64,000 nt of DNA from Streptomyces fumigatiscleroticus (GTDB lineage: Bacteria; Actinomycetota; Actinomycetes; Streptomycetales; Streptomycetaceae), in NCBI RefSeq assembly GCF_014647975.1, contig NZ_BMQF01000021.1:1-64000 (forward strand). Direction: 5' to 3'. Below the pieces are notes generated by a model. It saw only the letters and a list, made by a program, of their open reading frames with translations, was not told where the DNA came from and searched no databases. Position numbers and translations under genes: made by a program. Positions 41,412 to 50,289 of the stretch are shown here, one piece after another. The stretch's first letter is position 1, and each line of letters starts with the position of its first letter.

Positions 41412-42353
41412 ATGTCCCAGCCGACCGACGATCCGGTAGCCGCACTCGACACGGCCGCATGGGCGCTGGCCGCCGTGATCGGAACCCTGAGCGACGCGTC
41501 CGACGCTCCCCTGTCCGACGTACTGGCAGCCGACCCGGCGCGCACCGAGGTGCTGCGGGCCGCCGGGCTGGTGAGCAAGGACGGGGACGTGTTCACACCT
41601 CACCCCGCTCTGGCGCACGCGGACGGGCCGACGGCGATGAGCGCGGCCCAGGCACGTCTCAGCTCGCTGCGCCAAGCGCTCGCAGCCGCGCAGGGCTCCG
41701 CCGACGGCTCGGACCGGGGATGGGCCCAGCAGGAGGACGCGGTACTGCTGCACCAGGGGCGGGCCTCCGCGATGACCGGAAGGGCCCTGGCGGGCAAGGT
41801 GGTTCCGGCCCTGCCCGGCCTGGCCGAGGCACTGGCCGCCGAGGGCGGCCGTGTGCTGGACGTCGGCACCGGTGTGGCGGCCCTGGCCCTCGTCCTCGCC
41901 CAGGCGTTTCCCCGCGCCCATCTGGTAGGCGTCGACATCCTGGAACGGGTGCTGGAACTGGCCCGCGGGGAGCTGGCGGCAGCCGATGCGGAGGTCGCGG
42001 ACCGTATCTCGCTGCGCCGTCTCGATGTCGCGGAGATATCGGAACCGGCCGCCTACGACCTCGTCTGGCTGCCCGCTCCGTTCCTCTCCGAGGCGGCACT
42101 GACGGCTGCCGTGCCCCAGCTGGCCGACGCGTTGAAACCGGGCGGCTGGATCGTCGCGGGCACCAACCCGGCCGTGCCCGAGCCGCTGCGTCAGGCCGTC
42201 GCCGGCTGGAACGCCGTACGCAACGGCGGCAACTCCTGGGACACCGACCGCGTGGCGCACGCCCTCGCCGCCTGTGGCCTCGGAGGGGAGACGAGGTTCC
42301 CCACCGTGCCGGGCGGTCCCGTACTCGTCGCGGCCCGGCGCGGCACCGGCTGA
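41412..42353 (+). CDS. Class I SAM-dependent methyltransferase
   Basis: A 313-aa protein. Residues 1-100 form a helical winged-helix-like N-terminus as in O-methyltransferases. The SAM-binding motif I is RVLDVGTGVAALAL (147-160), with LVGVDI after it, and motif LKPGGWIVAG is present. It transfers a methyl group to an unknown small molecule. AGAAGGAG precedes ATG 41412. The 89-nt gap from the SDR contains short repeats (TACTGTCCCAGTA), so it may have its own promoter. Confidence 0.88.
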   Translation: MSQPTDDPVAALDTAAWALAAVIGTLSDASDAPLSDVLAADPARTEVLRAAGLVSKDGDVFTPHPALAHADGPTAMSAAQARLSSLRQALAAAQGSADGSDRGWAQQEDAVLLHQGRASAMTGRALAGKVVPALPGLAEALAAEGGRVLDVGTGVAALALVLAQAFPRAHLVGVDILERVLELARGELAAADAEVADRISLRRLDVAEISEPAAYDLVWLPAPFLSEAALTAAVPQLADALKPGGWIVAGTNPAVPEPLRQAVAGWNAVRNGGNSWDTDRVAHALAACGLGGETRFPTVPGGPVLVAARRGTG

Positions 42354-42917
42354 CCGCCTGCGGGGTGGCGGCGGAGGTCCCGGACGGGCGGGCACAGAGA
42401 TCGCTCGTTATGCGCGGTGCATCGGTGGCGGCACCACCCGTGTACACGACCCCGCCTTCGCGCACCGCGCGCCTCGCTCGCGAGCGAGTCCGTCGAGCGG
42501 CCCGGGGCGCGGGCGGTGCCGGGCACCCGCCCGGCGGCCACGGGGGTGCGCGCACTGCCGTCCACTCCGCGGGCTGCCGGGCTTCGGTCCGCGCGCCGTG
42601 GCGCCGGCCACGACGACTTGCGCATGTGCGCCGGCAGGCCGACGAAGCCCGCGAAGAGCCCGCTCGCCGAACCGGTGACGGCGTGGTTGACCGTGTCGGT
42701 CATCTCGTCCGCGGGCGGACCGGCCGGACTGCCGTTGGCGAAGGCAGGACTTCCCTTCCGGCGCAAGAGCGCCACTGCCTGACCGGATCCGGCCGCTCCC
42801 TCGCGGGACGCAGGACGACGGGGACGCGTTCTCCCGCCCCCTCCTCTCCGGACCGGCGAGGCATCATGTACGGGTGGACAGCAGAGAACGTGTTCGCCGG
42901 TGCCCGGAGAGATGAAC
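42354..42917. other. Gap with a possible minus-strand remnant
   Basis: On the minus strand 42500-42780 the frame reads TDTVNHAVTGSASGLFAGFV and GLPAHMRKSSWPAPRR with strong G/C-ending codons, but it runs on into the methyltransferase and shows no family. It may be a decayed gene. GAACGTGTTC (42886-42895) just before the TetR start is a candidate autoregulatory half-palindrome. Confidence 0.35.
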
Positions 42918-43565
42918 ATGAGCACACCAGCCAGCGGTCGGCGGCGACCGTACCGCAACGACCGCCGGGCCAAGGCCGCCGCGGGGACGCGGGCGACGAT
43001 CCTCGACACCGCCCTCCGGCTCTTCCTCGAACACGGGTACGCGAAGGTCACCATCGGTGACATCGCCCGGGAAGCCGGGACCGCTGTTCCCACGGTCTAC
43101 GCGAGCACCGGCGGGAAGACCGCCATCCTGGCGATCCTCATGAACCAGGGGGTGGACGACCCGGTGGTGGAACGGACCCTGGAGACCGTCCGCACGGCCC
43201 CTGACGCCAGGACGGCGATCGCGGCCATGGTCCACGGGGTACGCCTGGACAACGAACGCCACCTGGACATCGTCCGGGTGATGATCACGGCCGCCGCCGT
43301 GGACCGGCACGTGCAGGAGGAACTCGACCAGGTCGTCCGCCTCTACCGCCAGTCGCTCGGGGTGCTTGCCGAACGGCTGGCGGAGCTGGGCGCGCTCCGG
43401 CCCGGTCTGAGCCCGGAGCGCGCCACCGACATGCTGTGGTTCCTGCTCGGGCTGCCGTCCTGGCGGGTGTTCGTCGCCGACTGCCACTGGTCCTGGGACG
43501 AGACCGAGCGATGGCTGACGGACCAGGCGACAGCCGCTCTCCTGGCGCAGCCGGAGAGCGGCTGA
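42918..43565 (+). CDS. TetR-family transcriptional regulator
   Basis: A 215-aa TetR: HTH RATILDTALRLFLEHGYAKV to AVPTVYASTGGKTAILAILM (residues 24-75), with an unusual Ala-Ser-Thr-Gly turn where most members have YRHF/YYHF. The helical ligand domain contains LDNERHLDIVRVMITAAAVD. ATG 42918 has GGAG 8 nt upstream; ATG 42912 is an alternative. The target is unclear; the neighbouring methyltransferase is a candidate. Confidence 0.88.
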   Translation: MSTPASGRRRPYRNDRRAKAAAGTRATILDTALRLFLEHGYAKVTIGDIAREAGTAVPTVYASTGGKTAILAILMNQGVDDPVVERTLETVRTAPDARTAIAAMVHGVRLDNERHLDIVRVMITAAAVDRHVQEELDQVVRLYRQSLGVLAERLAELGALRPGLSPERATDMLWFLLGLPSWRVFVADCHWSWDETERWLTDQATAALLAQPESG

Positions 43566-43590
43566 CCGGCGGGCGGCTGCCTCCGGGACA

Positions 43591-44076
43591 TCACCCGGAG
43601 CAGGCGTGGAAGCCTTCCCCCGTCCCGATGCCCTTCTTGCCGCCTTGTCGAGACAGCGTTCGTTTGTGACGCCGGACGAGACCGGGGTGTCGGTGGCGAT
43701 CACCGTGTCGGTGGCAATCACCGTGTCGGTGGCGATCACCGTGTCGGTGGCGATCACCATGTACGGCGCGGCCGCCACCGCCTCCGCGGCGAAGAGGTCT
43801 CGTTCGACGAAGGGTTGCTCCGGAGCCGCCTCGATCACCCGATCCGCCGAGGCCACGGCCCGCGTCAGGCCGCCGGTGAGGGTGATCCGGTCCAGGGCCC
43901 GGCGCGCGGTGTTCCCCGCTCCCTGGACCTCGGGCCCGTACCGGTCGGCGAGGGCCTCCGGACGGACGCGGGCGCGGACGACCGAGGCATCGTCCACGTC
44001 GTAGGCGACGCTGTCGACGTCCTTGTGAGCCGTGTGGAAGGCGATCTTGAAGATACGCGTGTTCCTGCCGCCAACC
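43591..44076 (-). pseudogene. 3-hydroxyacyl-CoA dehydrogenase, internally deleted
   Basis: The minus strand reads FKIAFHTAHKDVDSVAYDVD, LDRITLTGGLTRAVASADRV and IEAAPEQPFVERDLF, the NAD-binding half of 3-hydroxybutyryl-CoA dehydrogenases. Then come four VIATDT units where relatives have one ATNTS segment, and after a frame change GGKKGIGTGEGFHACSG, the family's extreme C-terminus. The glycine motif GxGxxG is degraded to GRNTRI, and most of the catalytic domain is missing. It is clearly non-functional. Confidence 0.8.
43687..43758. repeat. 18-bp minisatellite, four copies
   Basis: GTGTCGGTGGCGATCACC is repeated four times head to tail (one copy has CAATCACC). It encodes VIATDT repeats on the minus strand of the dehydrogenase pseudogene and marks the site of its internal deletion. 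Confidence 0.95.
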
Positions 44077-44094
44077 CGGTCGGGCCGGCGGCAG
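44065..44094 (-). terminator. Hairpin after the glycosyltransferase gene
   Basis: CTGCCGCC pairs with GGCGGCAG, and inside it CCCG pairs with CGGG, giving a nearly continuous stem. It lies 15 nt past the glycosyltransferase stop, in the direction of its transcription. Confidence 0.6.
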
Positions 44095-44108
44095 CAACGG
44101 CTCAGGGT

Positions 44109-45236
44109 TCAGCCGAGGATGGCGGCCAGCTTGTCGGCGACCTCGCGGGGCGAGGGCATCGCCGCGATCTGGTCGGCCGCGCGCCGCGCGTTGGTCCGGT
44201 ACTCCTCGTTGTCGAGCACCTCGGTCACGGCGTCGGCGACGGCCTCCGCTCCGGCGGGCGGCATGACCGCGACGCCGGTGCGCGAGCCGGCGACGGCACC
44301 CGCCTGGAGGAACTGGTCGGCGCCCTGCGGGACGACGACCAGGGGCAGGCCGCGTGAGAGGGTGCCCAGCGTGGTGCCCGCGCCGCCGTGGGTGACCACC
44401 AGGTCGATGCCGTCGAGGAGTTCGGCCAGCGGGGTGAAGCCGACGAACTGGACGTGGTCGAGTCCGTCGCCGTAGTCGGCGGCCGTGGCGGTCAGGCCGA
44501 GGGTCACCACGAGGTCGGCCTTGGCTGGGAGGGAGTCGATGATCGGACGCAGCACCTGGGGCGCGGCGAAGTGCGTGCCGAAGGAGAGCAGCACCTTGGG
44601 CCGCGCGCCGGCGGCAGGCGTCGTACCGGCCGTGTCCGGGGTGCCGGCGCCGCGGTGGGCCTCCGGACGCAGCGGAATACGGCCTTCCGGTGCCTGCCAG
44701 TCGGGCGCTCGCAGCACCTCGGGGCACGGGTCCAGATACCAGGTGGGCTGCGGCATGGCCAGCCCGCGCTCCTGGTACCGGCGTTCGGCCACCGCGTCGA
44801 AGACATCGGTGAACTGAGCGGGAATCAGCGGACCGAACGCGAGCTTGGCGTAGGGCACCTTCAGGGAGGCGGCGACGAGCGGGCCCACGTAGTCGGTGGC
44901 CTCGGCGACGATCAGGTCGGGGCCGAACTCATCGGCCGCGGCGATCGCCGCGTCCGCGGTGAGGTCGATCCGGGCGCCGGCGAAGAGTTCGGCCGCGACC
45001 GCCGGGTCGGGCACGGTGGGGTCGTCGACACCGGCGAGGCGAGCCGCCTCCGCCAGAAGGTCGGGGATCTCGGGGCCGACGGGGAGCAGAGTGATGCCTT
45101 CGGCGGCGAACAGCGGACCGAAGGACGCCGAGGTGATCACGGCGACCTCGTCACCCCGGTCACGGAAGGCGCGGGCGAGGGGAAGCTCCGGCAGCAGGTG
45201 GCCGTGCTGCGGAGTGCTGGAGAAGAGGATACGCAT
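44109..45236 (-). CDS. GT1-family (UDP-glycosyltransferase/MGT-like) glycosyltransferase
   Basis: A 375-aa GT-B fold enzyme: N-terminal acceptor domain starting RILFSSTPQHGHLLPELPLA, and C-terminal nucleotide-sugar domain with VVTHGGAGTTLGTLSRGLPL and VPQGADQFLQA, matching the antibiotic-glycosyltransferase signature (HGGxGT, PxxxDQ). It transfers a sugar to a small-molecule acceptor, in biosynthesis or in macrolide-type self-resistance. It stands alone with no sugar-biosynthesis genes, so a resistance or scavenged role is as likely as biosynthesis. Its promoter lies in an AT-rich stretch just upstream (TTGAATAAAGTGTGACTACA). Confidence 0.9.
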   Translation of the reverse strand: MRILFSSTPQHGHLLPELPLARAFRDRGDEVAVITSASFGPLFAAEGITLLPVGPEIPDLLAEAARLAGVDDPTVPDPAVAAELFAGARIDLTADAAIAAADEFGPDLIVAEATDYVGPLVAASLKVPYAKLAFGPLIPAQFTDVFDAVAERRYQERGLAMPQPTWYLDPCPEVLRAPDWQAPEGRIPLRPEAHRGAGTPDTAGTTPAAGARPKVLLSFGTHFAAPQVLRPIIDSLPAKADLVVTLGLTATAADYGDGLDHVQFVGFTPLAELLDGIDLVVTHGGAGTTLGTLSRGLPLVVVPQGADQFLQAGAVAGSRTGVAVMPPAGAEAVADAVTEVLDNEEYRTNARRAADQIAAMPSPREVADKLAAILG

Positions 45237-46093
45237 ACGGCCAGCTTAGGGCATTGAATAAAGTGTGACTACATTTAATTGCTCATCAGAGACACATGTC
45301 GACCGCCCGTGCCATCGACGGGCGGCGATGTCCGGGATCGCACCGATCAGAGCGGGGACGGTCCGCGCGAGAAGGATCTTCCGGCCGGCGGTCAGCGCCT
45401 CGTACGGGCCGGCCACCGCGACGCATACCAGCAGGCACACGTCCGCCTGAAGCCGTTGCGCAGCCCCTGGTTGGCCACGAGAGCCTTCGTCCAGGAGCGG
45501 AGCAGAACCCGCATGTACATGTGCAGGCGTGCGAGGGGTCACGCCACGACGGTGCGGGTATCGACCTGCCCGCGATCAACATGCATGTCTCGCGTCACCG
45601 CACATGTCTCCCCGCACACCTCGTGGGACCGACATGCCCGTACCGCCGCCGTGCCACCGCACGTCACGTATCCCTGCGGCCGGGCCCGCAGGCCGCGGGC
45701 GCGGCCACCAGGCCGCACAGGTGCGGACCAGCTGCGTCCGGGGTGAGGTCGCGGATCTCGGCACACCGATCGGCCCCCTGGGCCGGGGAGCCGGCCCCTT
45801 GGACGCGGATGGACGGAGTCCTCGACGCCGCGCTCGCGTGTCCCACTGGTGACGATCGGTCAGCCGTCCGCCACGAGAGCGTCGCTGTCACCATCCTTCT
45901 GCCCCCCTCCCCCGTCGCCGCTCCGGCGAGGGACGGGGCGGCGGACAGCGGACGTATGCGAGACAACCGGGCCGCGGGGCAAGGCTCATCGGACGGCTCA
46001 AACGTTCAATTCCCCATCGATGTCCTCGGAGCATCCGAGGCAGCTTGCACCGACCCTCGGCGAGCGCGCCTCGACGCGACCGGCGGAGGTGTG
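45237..46093. other. Long gap without an intact gene
   Basis: The left 60 nt are AT-rich and probably hold the glycosyltransferase promoter. Minus-strand 45300-45480 has a hydrophobic frame (VCLLVCVAVAGPYEAL, ARTVPALIGAIPDIAA) with no start or family. Two ACATGT-containing palindromic sequences occur (45288, 45603). Otherwise nothing is recognised. Confidence 0.4.
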
Positions 46094-46184
46094 ATGGACA
46101 AGCAGACGTAGCGACATGGAGCGCGGGCGGAGTGTGCCGCGCCAGGCGACGTTGAGCGATGTGATGGACGCCCTCGAACTCGCG
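46094..46184 (+). pseudogene. Deletion remnant of an XRE-type STAND regulator
   Basis: GGAGG then ATGGACAAGCAGACG gives MDKQT, like the MDKST start of the regulator at 23470. After a stop and a shift of frame the sequence continues SDMERGRSVPRQATLSDVMD and ALEL, matching residues 36-59 of that protein (SDMERGRSLPRQATLGELMD). About 30 codons of the HTH and everything after residue ~60 are gone. It is the scar of a second, paralogous regulator gene. Confidence 0.7.
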
Positions 46185-46548
46185 AAGAGCGCGCCGATGA
46201 CCTTGCCGCCGCTGCCGGACCCCAGCAGCAGCGGCACGCCCAGGACGGCGACCAGACCCTCGTACCAGGACACCGGCGCCGCCGCCACCGAGGTGGCACG
46301 GCAGCATCGCGCACACCATGTGTGTGCGAGCTATTGTCGCTGCCCTTTTGCTGGTCGTCCCTGACATGTTGCGGGTCGCCAGGCCGGTCGTACGGTCCGC
46401 TGTCAGCAAGCCGGTATGTCAGTTCGCCCGGGCATCAGCGCGGCGCCCTGGCAGGCAAGGGACGGGCCCGGTCGGCCGTGTGCGGTGCCTCGGCATGGCC
46501 GCGTGCACCGTCCCCACCCCACCCCTCCCCCACTCAATGGAGCTGCCC
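46185..46548. other. Gap before the esterase gene
   Basis: The minus strand reads VSWYEGLVAVLGVPLLLG then GKVIGALFA, a hydrophobic scrap with no start or family, directly fused to the regulator remnant. CACCATGTGTGTGCG (46316) resembles other ACATGT-type palindromes. The right part should hold the promoter of the secreted esterase. Confidence 0.35.
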
Positions 46549-48021
46549 ATGCGTTTCCCCACCGTGCGCAAGGTCCTCAGGCGCACTGCTCTGGCCGCTG
46601 CGCTCGGCACCAGCGCCGCCGGCATGACCCTCATGGCGCCCCTTGCTCCTACGGCTGCGGCCGCCGGCACTCTCCAGCAGGTCACCAGCTTCGGTTCCAA
46701 CCCGGGCAACCTGGCGATGTACGAGTACGCGCCGGCCGACCTGCCCGCCGACGCGCCGCTGGTCGTCGCCCTGCACGGCTGCACCCAGTCAGCGAGCGAC
46801 TACCACTCCCACTCCGGCTGGCAGAAGTTCGCCGACCAGTGGGGCTTCGCCGTGGTCTACCCGCAGACCGGCTCGTCCAACAACAGCCTGTCCTGCTTCA
46901 GCTGGTTCGACTCGGCCAAGAGCACCCGGGGCAGGGGCGAGGCGGCGTCGATCAAGCAGATGGTCGACACCGCCGTGGCCCAGTACGGCTCCGACCGCGG
47001 CCGGATCTTCGTCACCGGCCTCTCCGCGGGCGGCGGCATGGCCGCCGATCTGCTCGCCGACTACCCGGACGTGTTCGCCGGCGGCGCCGTGGACTCCGGG
47101 CTCCCCGCGCAGTGCGCCACCACCCGGATCGCGGCCTCCGGCTGCCAGTACAGCAACCAGAACCTCACCCCGAAACAGTGGGGCGACAAGGTCCGCAACT
47201 CCTACCCCGGCTACACCGGACCGTGGCCGCGCGTCGCGATCTGGCAAGGCTCCTCCGACACCACCGTCGCCCCTGTCAACGGCACCGAACTGCGTGACCA
47301 GTGGACCGATGTCTGGGGCATCAGCCGGACACCGTCCACCACCCGGACCCTGACCGGCAACACCACCGAGACCACCTACAACGACGCCGCGGGCAAGCCC
47401 GCCGTCGCCCTCTTCTCGATCTCCGGCATGGCCCACGGCCTCGCAGTCGACCCCGGCTCCGGCGCCGACCAGTGCGGTAGCACCGGCACCTACTACCTCG
47501 ACACCATCTGCTCCAGCTACCACACCGCGAAGTTCTGGGGCTTGGACAGCTCCGACGGCTCAGGCGACAACGGCTCGCTGCCGGCTCCTTCGGGGGTCGT
47601 GGTCACCTCGACCACCGACACCGGTGCCTCACTGTCCTGGAGCGCCGTCAGCGGCGCTGCCTCCTACAACGTCTACCGCGACGGCACCAGAGTCGCCTCC
47701 CCGGCCTCAACCTCCTACACCGACACCGGTTCGTCCGCGGGCACGTCCTACAGCTACACCGTCGCCGCTGTCGACTCCACCGGAGCGGTCGGCACCGCCT
47801 CCGCACCGGTCACCGCGACGACCAGCGGCACCGCCCCCGCTCCCACGTGCTACACCGACAACAACTACAACCAGGTCAAGGCCGGCCGCGCCCACCAAAG
47901 CCTCGGCCACGTCTACGCCAACGGCTCCCACCAGAACATGGGCCTGTACACCTTGGCCGTCACCCACACCTTGAAGGAGACCGCCCCCGGATACTTCGTC
48001 CTCGCCGACTCCGGCTGCTGA
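46549..48021 (+). CDS. Secreted PHB-depolymerase-like esterase with Fn3 domain
   Basis: A 490-aa secreted enzyme. It has a signal peptide (RKVLRRTALAAALG to APTAAAAG, ~38 residues) and a catalytic alpha/beta-hydrolase domain with oxyanion motif LHGCTQ (75-80), nucleophile Ser159 in VTGLSAGGGMA, and a catalytic-His region ISGMAHGLAVDPG. A fibronectin type III domain follows (APSGVVVTSTTDTGASLSWS to ~450), then a C-terminal ~50-residue domain starting CYTDNNYNQVKAG, a likely polymer-binding module. It cleaves polyhydroxyalkanoate-type or acetylated polymers outside the cell. GGAG precedes ATG 46549 by 6 nt. Confidence 0.92.
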   Translation: MRFPTVRKVLRRTALAAALGTSAAGMTLMAPLAPTAAAAGTLQQVTSFGSNPGNLAMYEYAPADLPADAPLVVALHGCTQSASDYHSHSGWQKFADQWGFAVVYPQTGSSNNSLSCFSWFDSAKSTRGRGEAASIKQMVDTAVAQYGSDRGRIFVTGLSAGGGMAADLLADYPDVFAGGAVDSGLPAQCATTRIAASGCQYSNQNLTPKQWGDKVRNSYPGYTGPWPRVAIWQGSSDTTVAPVNGTELRDQWTDVWGISRTPSTTRTLTGNTTETTYNDAAGKPAVALFSISGMAHGLAVDPGSGADQCGSTGTYYLDTICSSYHTAKFWGLDSSDGSGDNGSLPAPSGVVVTSTTDTGASLSWSAVSGAASYNVYRDGTRVASPASTSYTDTGSSAGTSYSYTVAAVDSTGAVGTASAPVTATTSGTAPAPTCYTDNNYNQVKAGRAHQSLGHVYANGSHQNMGLYTLAVTHTLKETAPGYFVLADSGC

Positions 48022-48063
48022 ACCCGAAGCCCCGCGCGCCGCTGACCGTCAGCAGGGCACCGC

Positions 48064-48084
48064 GCCGCCCGCCAGGCGGGCGGC
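48064..48084 (+). terminator. Terminator of the esterase gene
   Basis: GCCGCCCG and CGGGCGGC form a perfect 8-bp GC stem with loop CCAGG, 43 nt after the esterase stop. Confidence 0.65.
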
Positions 48085-48568
48085 CGTCCGCGCAAGGCGC
48101 ACCACTGCTTTGGCCGGCTGAATCCGGCGTGGGCGGTTCTGCTGAAGCGGACGGTGGCAGCCAGGAAGCAGTGGTTGCGCTGGCAGGCGCGGCGGGATCT
48201 GGCTCTGTGCCGGACGGAGGAGCGGGGGGTGCGGGAGGGCCTTGAAGCCGCAGCCGAGAAAAGCCGCAGCCGAGAAAGCCGCAGCCGAGAAAGTCGGCGC
48301 CGAGGAGGCGGCAACCGACGAGGCCGGCGCGTAGCCATACTGACAGGCGTGTGCGCAGGTCCGGCGGCCCGGTCGGCGGACGGCCGGCAGCGCGCCCGGT
48401 CCCCGACCACGCTCCGCGCCGCCCGTCCGCCGCCTGCCCTCACCTCGAAGCACTCGGGCGGGCGGCTCCCCCCTCGTGCCCCTGCGGCTGTGTGAGCTGT
48501 CCACCGCGGGAGGCCACGGACACCGTCTGCGGCGCGCCGGACGGGACCCGTGGCGCGGGGAGCCGGGG
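48085..48568. other. Gap with short tandem repeats
   Basis: No gene is recognised. At 48244-48292 a 15-16-bp unit AGCCGCAGCCGAGAAA is repeated three times; in one frame it encodes an Ala-Lys-rich KAAAEK repeat (KAAAEKAAAEKVGAEEA), possibly the remnant of a histone-like or coiled-coil protein tail. Confidence 0.45.
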
Positions 48569-49129
48569 TTACGCCTTCGTGCCGGTGCGCCCCAGGCGGA
48601 CGGCGGAGACGAGGAAGAAGACGCCGCCGAGGAAGGCGTAACCGGCCAGGTTGGCCAGGGAGGCACCGTCCTTGCCCGCCTGGGCGATGAACGAGGCCCC
48701 GGCGAGGGTGGAGATGGAGCCGCTGGCGATCATCGCCCACTGGCCGCCGAGTTGGCGTCGGACGGCGCCGACGACGAGCTGGACGATGCCCGCGGTGACG
48801 GCCCAGGCGCCCCAGACCCGCAGGACGGCCGGGACGCCGGAGGTGGCGGCGACGGCGAGGCCGATGCCGGTGAGGGTGCTGAGCGCGATGTTCACGTACA
48901 GGCCGCGCACCGGTTGGCCGTTCGCCCGGGCGGACCTGATGTCGATGACCGCGCACGCCACGTCGAACAGGGGGTAGATCACCAGCAGCGTGGCAGTGGG
49001 CGTGCCCAGTGTGTCGGCGGTCGCGAACAGAAGGGCGGCCCATACAGCGGCGAACGCGAAGCGCAGGAAGTACAGCTTGCGCAGGGCCGCGGGAACGCTG
49101 GTGGGAGCGGTACCGGCGAGGGTGTCCAT
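48569..49129 (-). CDS. Integral membrane protein (DUF308-like, about six TM helices)
   Basis: A 186-aa polytopic membrane protein: segments LYFLRFAFAAVWAALLFATA, TATLLVIYPLFDVACAV, LYVNIALSTLTGIGLAVA, VWGAWAVTAGIVQLVVGAV and two more, resembling DUF308/HdeD-like proteins. AAGGA lies 6 nt before ATG 49129, but an upstream in-frame ATG at 49177 also has AGGAG at good spacing and would add 16 residues, so the start is uncertain. It follows a truncated hydrolase gene, and both lie under a divergent TetR with a strong operator. Function is unknown. Confidence 0.8.
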   Translation of the reverse strand: MDTLAGTAPTSVPAALRKLYFLRFAFAAVWAALLFATADTLGTPTATLLVIYPLFDVACAVIDIRSARANGQPVRGLYVNIALSTLTGIGLAVAATSGVPAVLRVWGAWAVTAGIVQLVVGAVRRQLGGQWAMIASGSISTLAGASFIAQAGKDGASLANLAGYAFLGGVFFLVSAVRLGRTGTKA

Positions 49130-49242
49130 GGAAGTTCCTTTCAGTGCATACGTGTTGACGTCAGTCGGCTGGGTCATCGGGTGCTCCTGTCCCTCGGCGC
49201 GGGAGGCCTCGGCCTGCCCGGTGTGTACGCCGGGACGTTTCG

Positions 49243-49590
49243 TCAGGGCGGTGCGCCGGCTGCGGCGGCACCGGTGGCGCCGACCCGGCGGGTGTCGGTC
49301 GGCGGTCCGCGCAGCGGGTCGGCGGCGGCCCGCGCGGGACGACCGTCCTGCCGGAGCCGCTGGATGACGCCGTTCCGGCCGGAGGAGTCGGCGCAGGTGC
49401 CGGGCACGAGCACGACGAGGGGCCGCCCACCGGAGAGTTCCGTCGGCGCGGTCCTGGCAGCCGGGACCGGGGACGGCTGGGCCGCGACAACCGGCAGGGC
49501 AGCCACGAAGCCGGTGACGGCGGTCAGGGCCACGCCCGCGAGGACGCGGCTGCGGACAAGGTCGCGGACGAGGGCGCGACGGAGAACCAT
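49243..49590 (-). pseudogene. Secreted alpha/beta hydrolase, truncated after the first motif
   Basis: The protein starts with a signal peptide (RSRVLAGVALTAVTGFVAAL) and continues PLVVLVPGTCADSSGRNGVI then QRLRQDGRPARAAADPLRG. This matches the opening of alpha/beta hydrolases (family: VLVHGAFADSSGWNGVIxRL, APANPLRG). It then degenerates within about 20 codons, with no nucleophile elbow, Asp or His. A gene of ~270 aa has been cut to its first third. The TetR-controlled promoter in front is intact, so the transcript now mainly serves the membrane-protein gene. Confidence 0.65.
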
Positions 49591-49607
49591 GAAGGCACCA
49601 CCACTCC

Positions 49608-49683
49608 TGAGGGAGAACGTTCGGTCTCATCGCTATCCAAGAGGGCGCGGTCGCCGCCTGTCAAGACCGAACGTTCTCCCTCA
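49608..49683. promoter_or_regulatory. TetR operator pair, perfect 20-bp inverted repeat
   Basis: The 20-nt arms 49608-49627 and 49664-49683 are exact reverse complements. Each contains the palindrome GAACGTTC (AGAACGTTCGG / CCGAACGTTCT). They lie between the divergent TetR gene and the truncated-hydrolase/membrane-protein unit, 36 nt apart. Two dimer sites covering both promoters is the simplest reading. Confidence 0.88.
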
Positions 49684-49704
49684 CTGGTGGGGTACTCTGG
49701 CAGC

Positions 49705-50289
49705 ATGAGTGAGGGAACTGGAGGCGGCAGCACGTCGGCGGCGCGAGCGCGGCTGCTCAGCACGGCAACCAAGATCTTCTACGCGGAGGGGATCCACTCC
49801 GTCGGCGTCGACCGGATCATCGCGGAGGCGCAGGTCACCCGCGCCACGCTGTACCGGCACTTCGCGGGCAAGGAAGAACTCGTCCTCGCCTACCTCGACC
49901 AGGCCGACCGAGGAATCCGGGCGGGGGTCGAGGCCGCTCAGGCAGGCCAGGAGACGGCAGCCGACAGAGTCCGGGCGGTCGGCCGGTTCATCACCGACGG
50001 CATCCAGGGGCCCGGCTTCCGCGGCTGCGCCTTCCTCAACGCGGTAGCCGAATACCCTGACCCCACCCACCCCGTCCACCGAGCCGTCCTGGCCCACCGC
50101 CAGTGGTTCCTGGACACCGTCACCGAGTTGCTGGCGCAGGTCGGCGACGCTCCCGCCGACGAAGCCGGTCGGCACCTCGTCATGCTCCGGGACGGTGCCA
50201 TGGCCGCCGGCTGCCTCTTCGACCCGAAATTGATCTCCGAGACCTTCCTGCTGGGCGTCGAGGGCATTCTGCGGGCGCGCGGCGTCTGA
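49705..50289 (+). CDS. TetR-family transcriptional regulator
   Basis: A 194-aa TetR: HTH RARLLSTATKIFYAEGIHSV to VTRATLYRHFAGKEELVLAYL (residues 13-57), then a ligand domain with GPGFRGCAFLNAVAEYPDPT. It is a close relative of the TetR at 29565. It is divergent from the hydrolase remnant, with a perfect inverted-repeat operator in the gap, so autorepression plus control of the leftward unit is likely. ATG 49705 is used. Confidence 0.92.
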   Translation: MSEGTGGGSTSAARARLLSTATKIFYAEGIHSVGVDRIIAEAQVTRATLYRHFAGKEELVLAYLDQADRGIRAGVEAAQAGQETAADRVRAVGRFITDGIQGPGFRGCAFLNAVAEYPDPTHPVHRAVLAHRQWFLDTVTELLAQVGDAPADEAGRHLVMLRDGAMAAGCLFDPKLISETFLLGVEGILRARGV

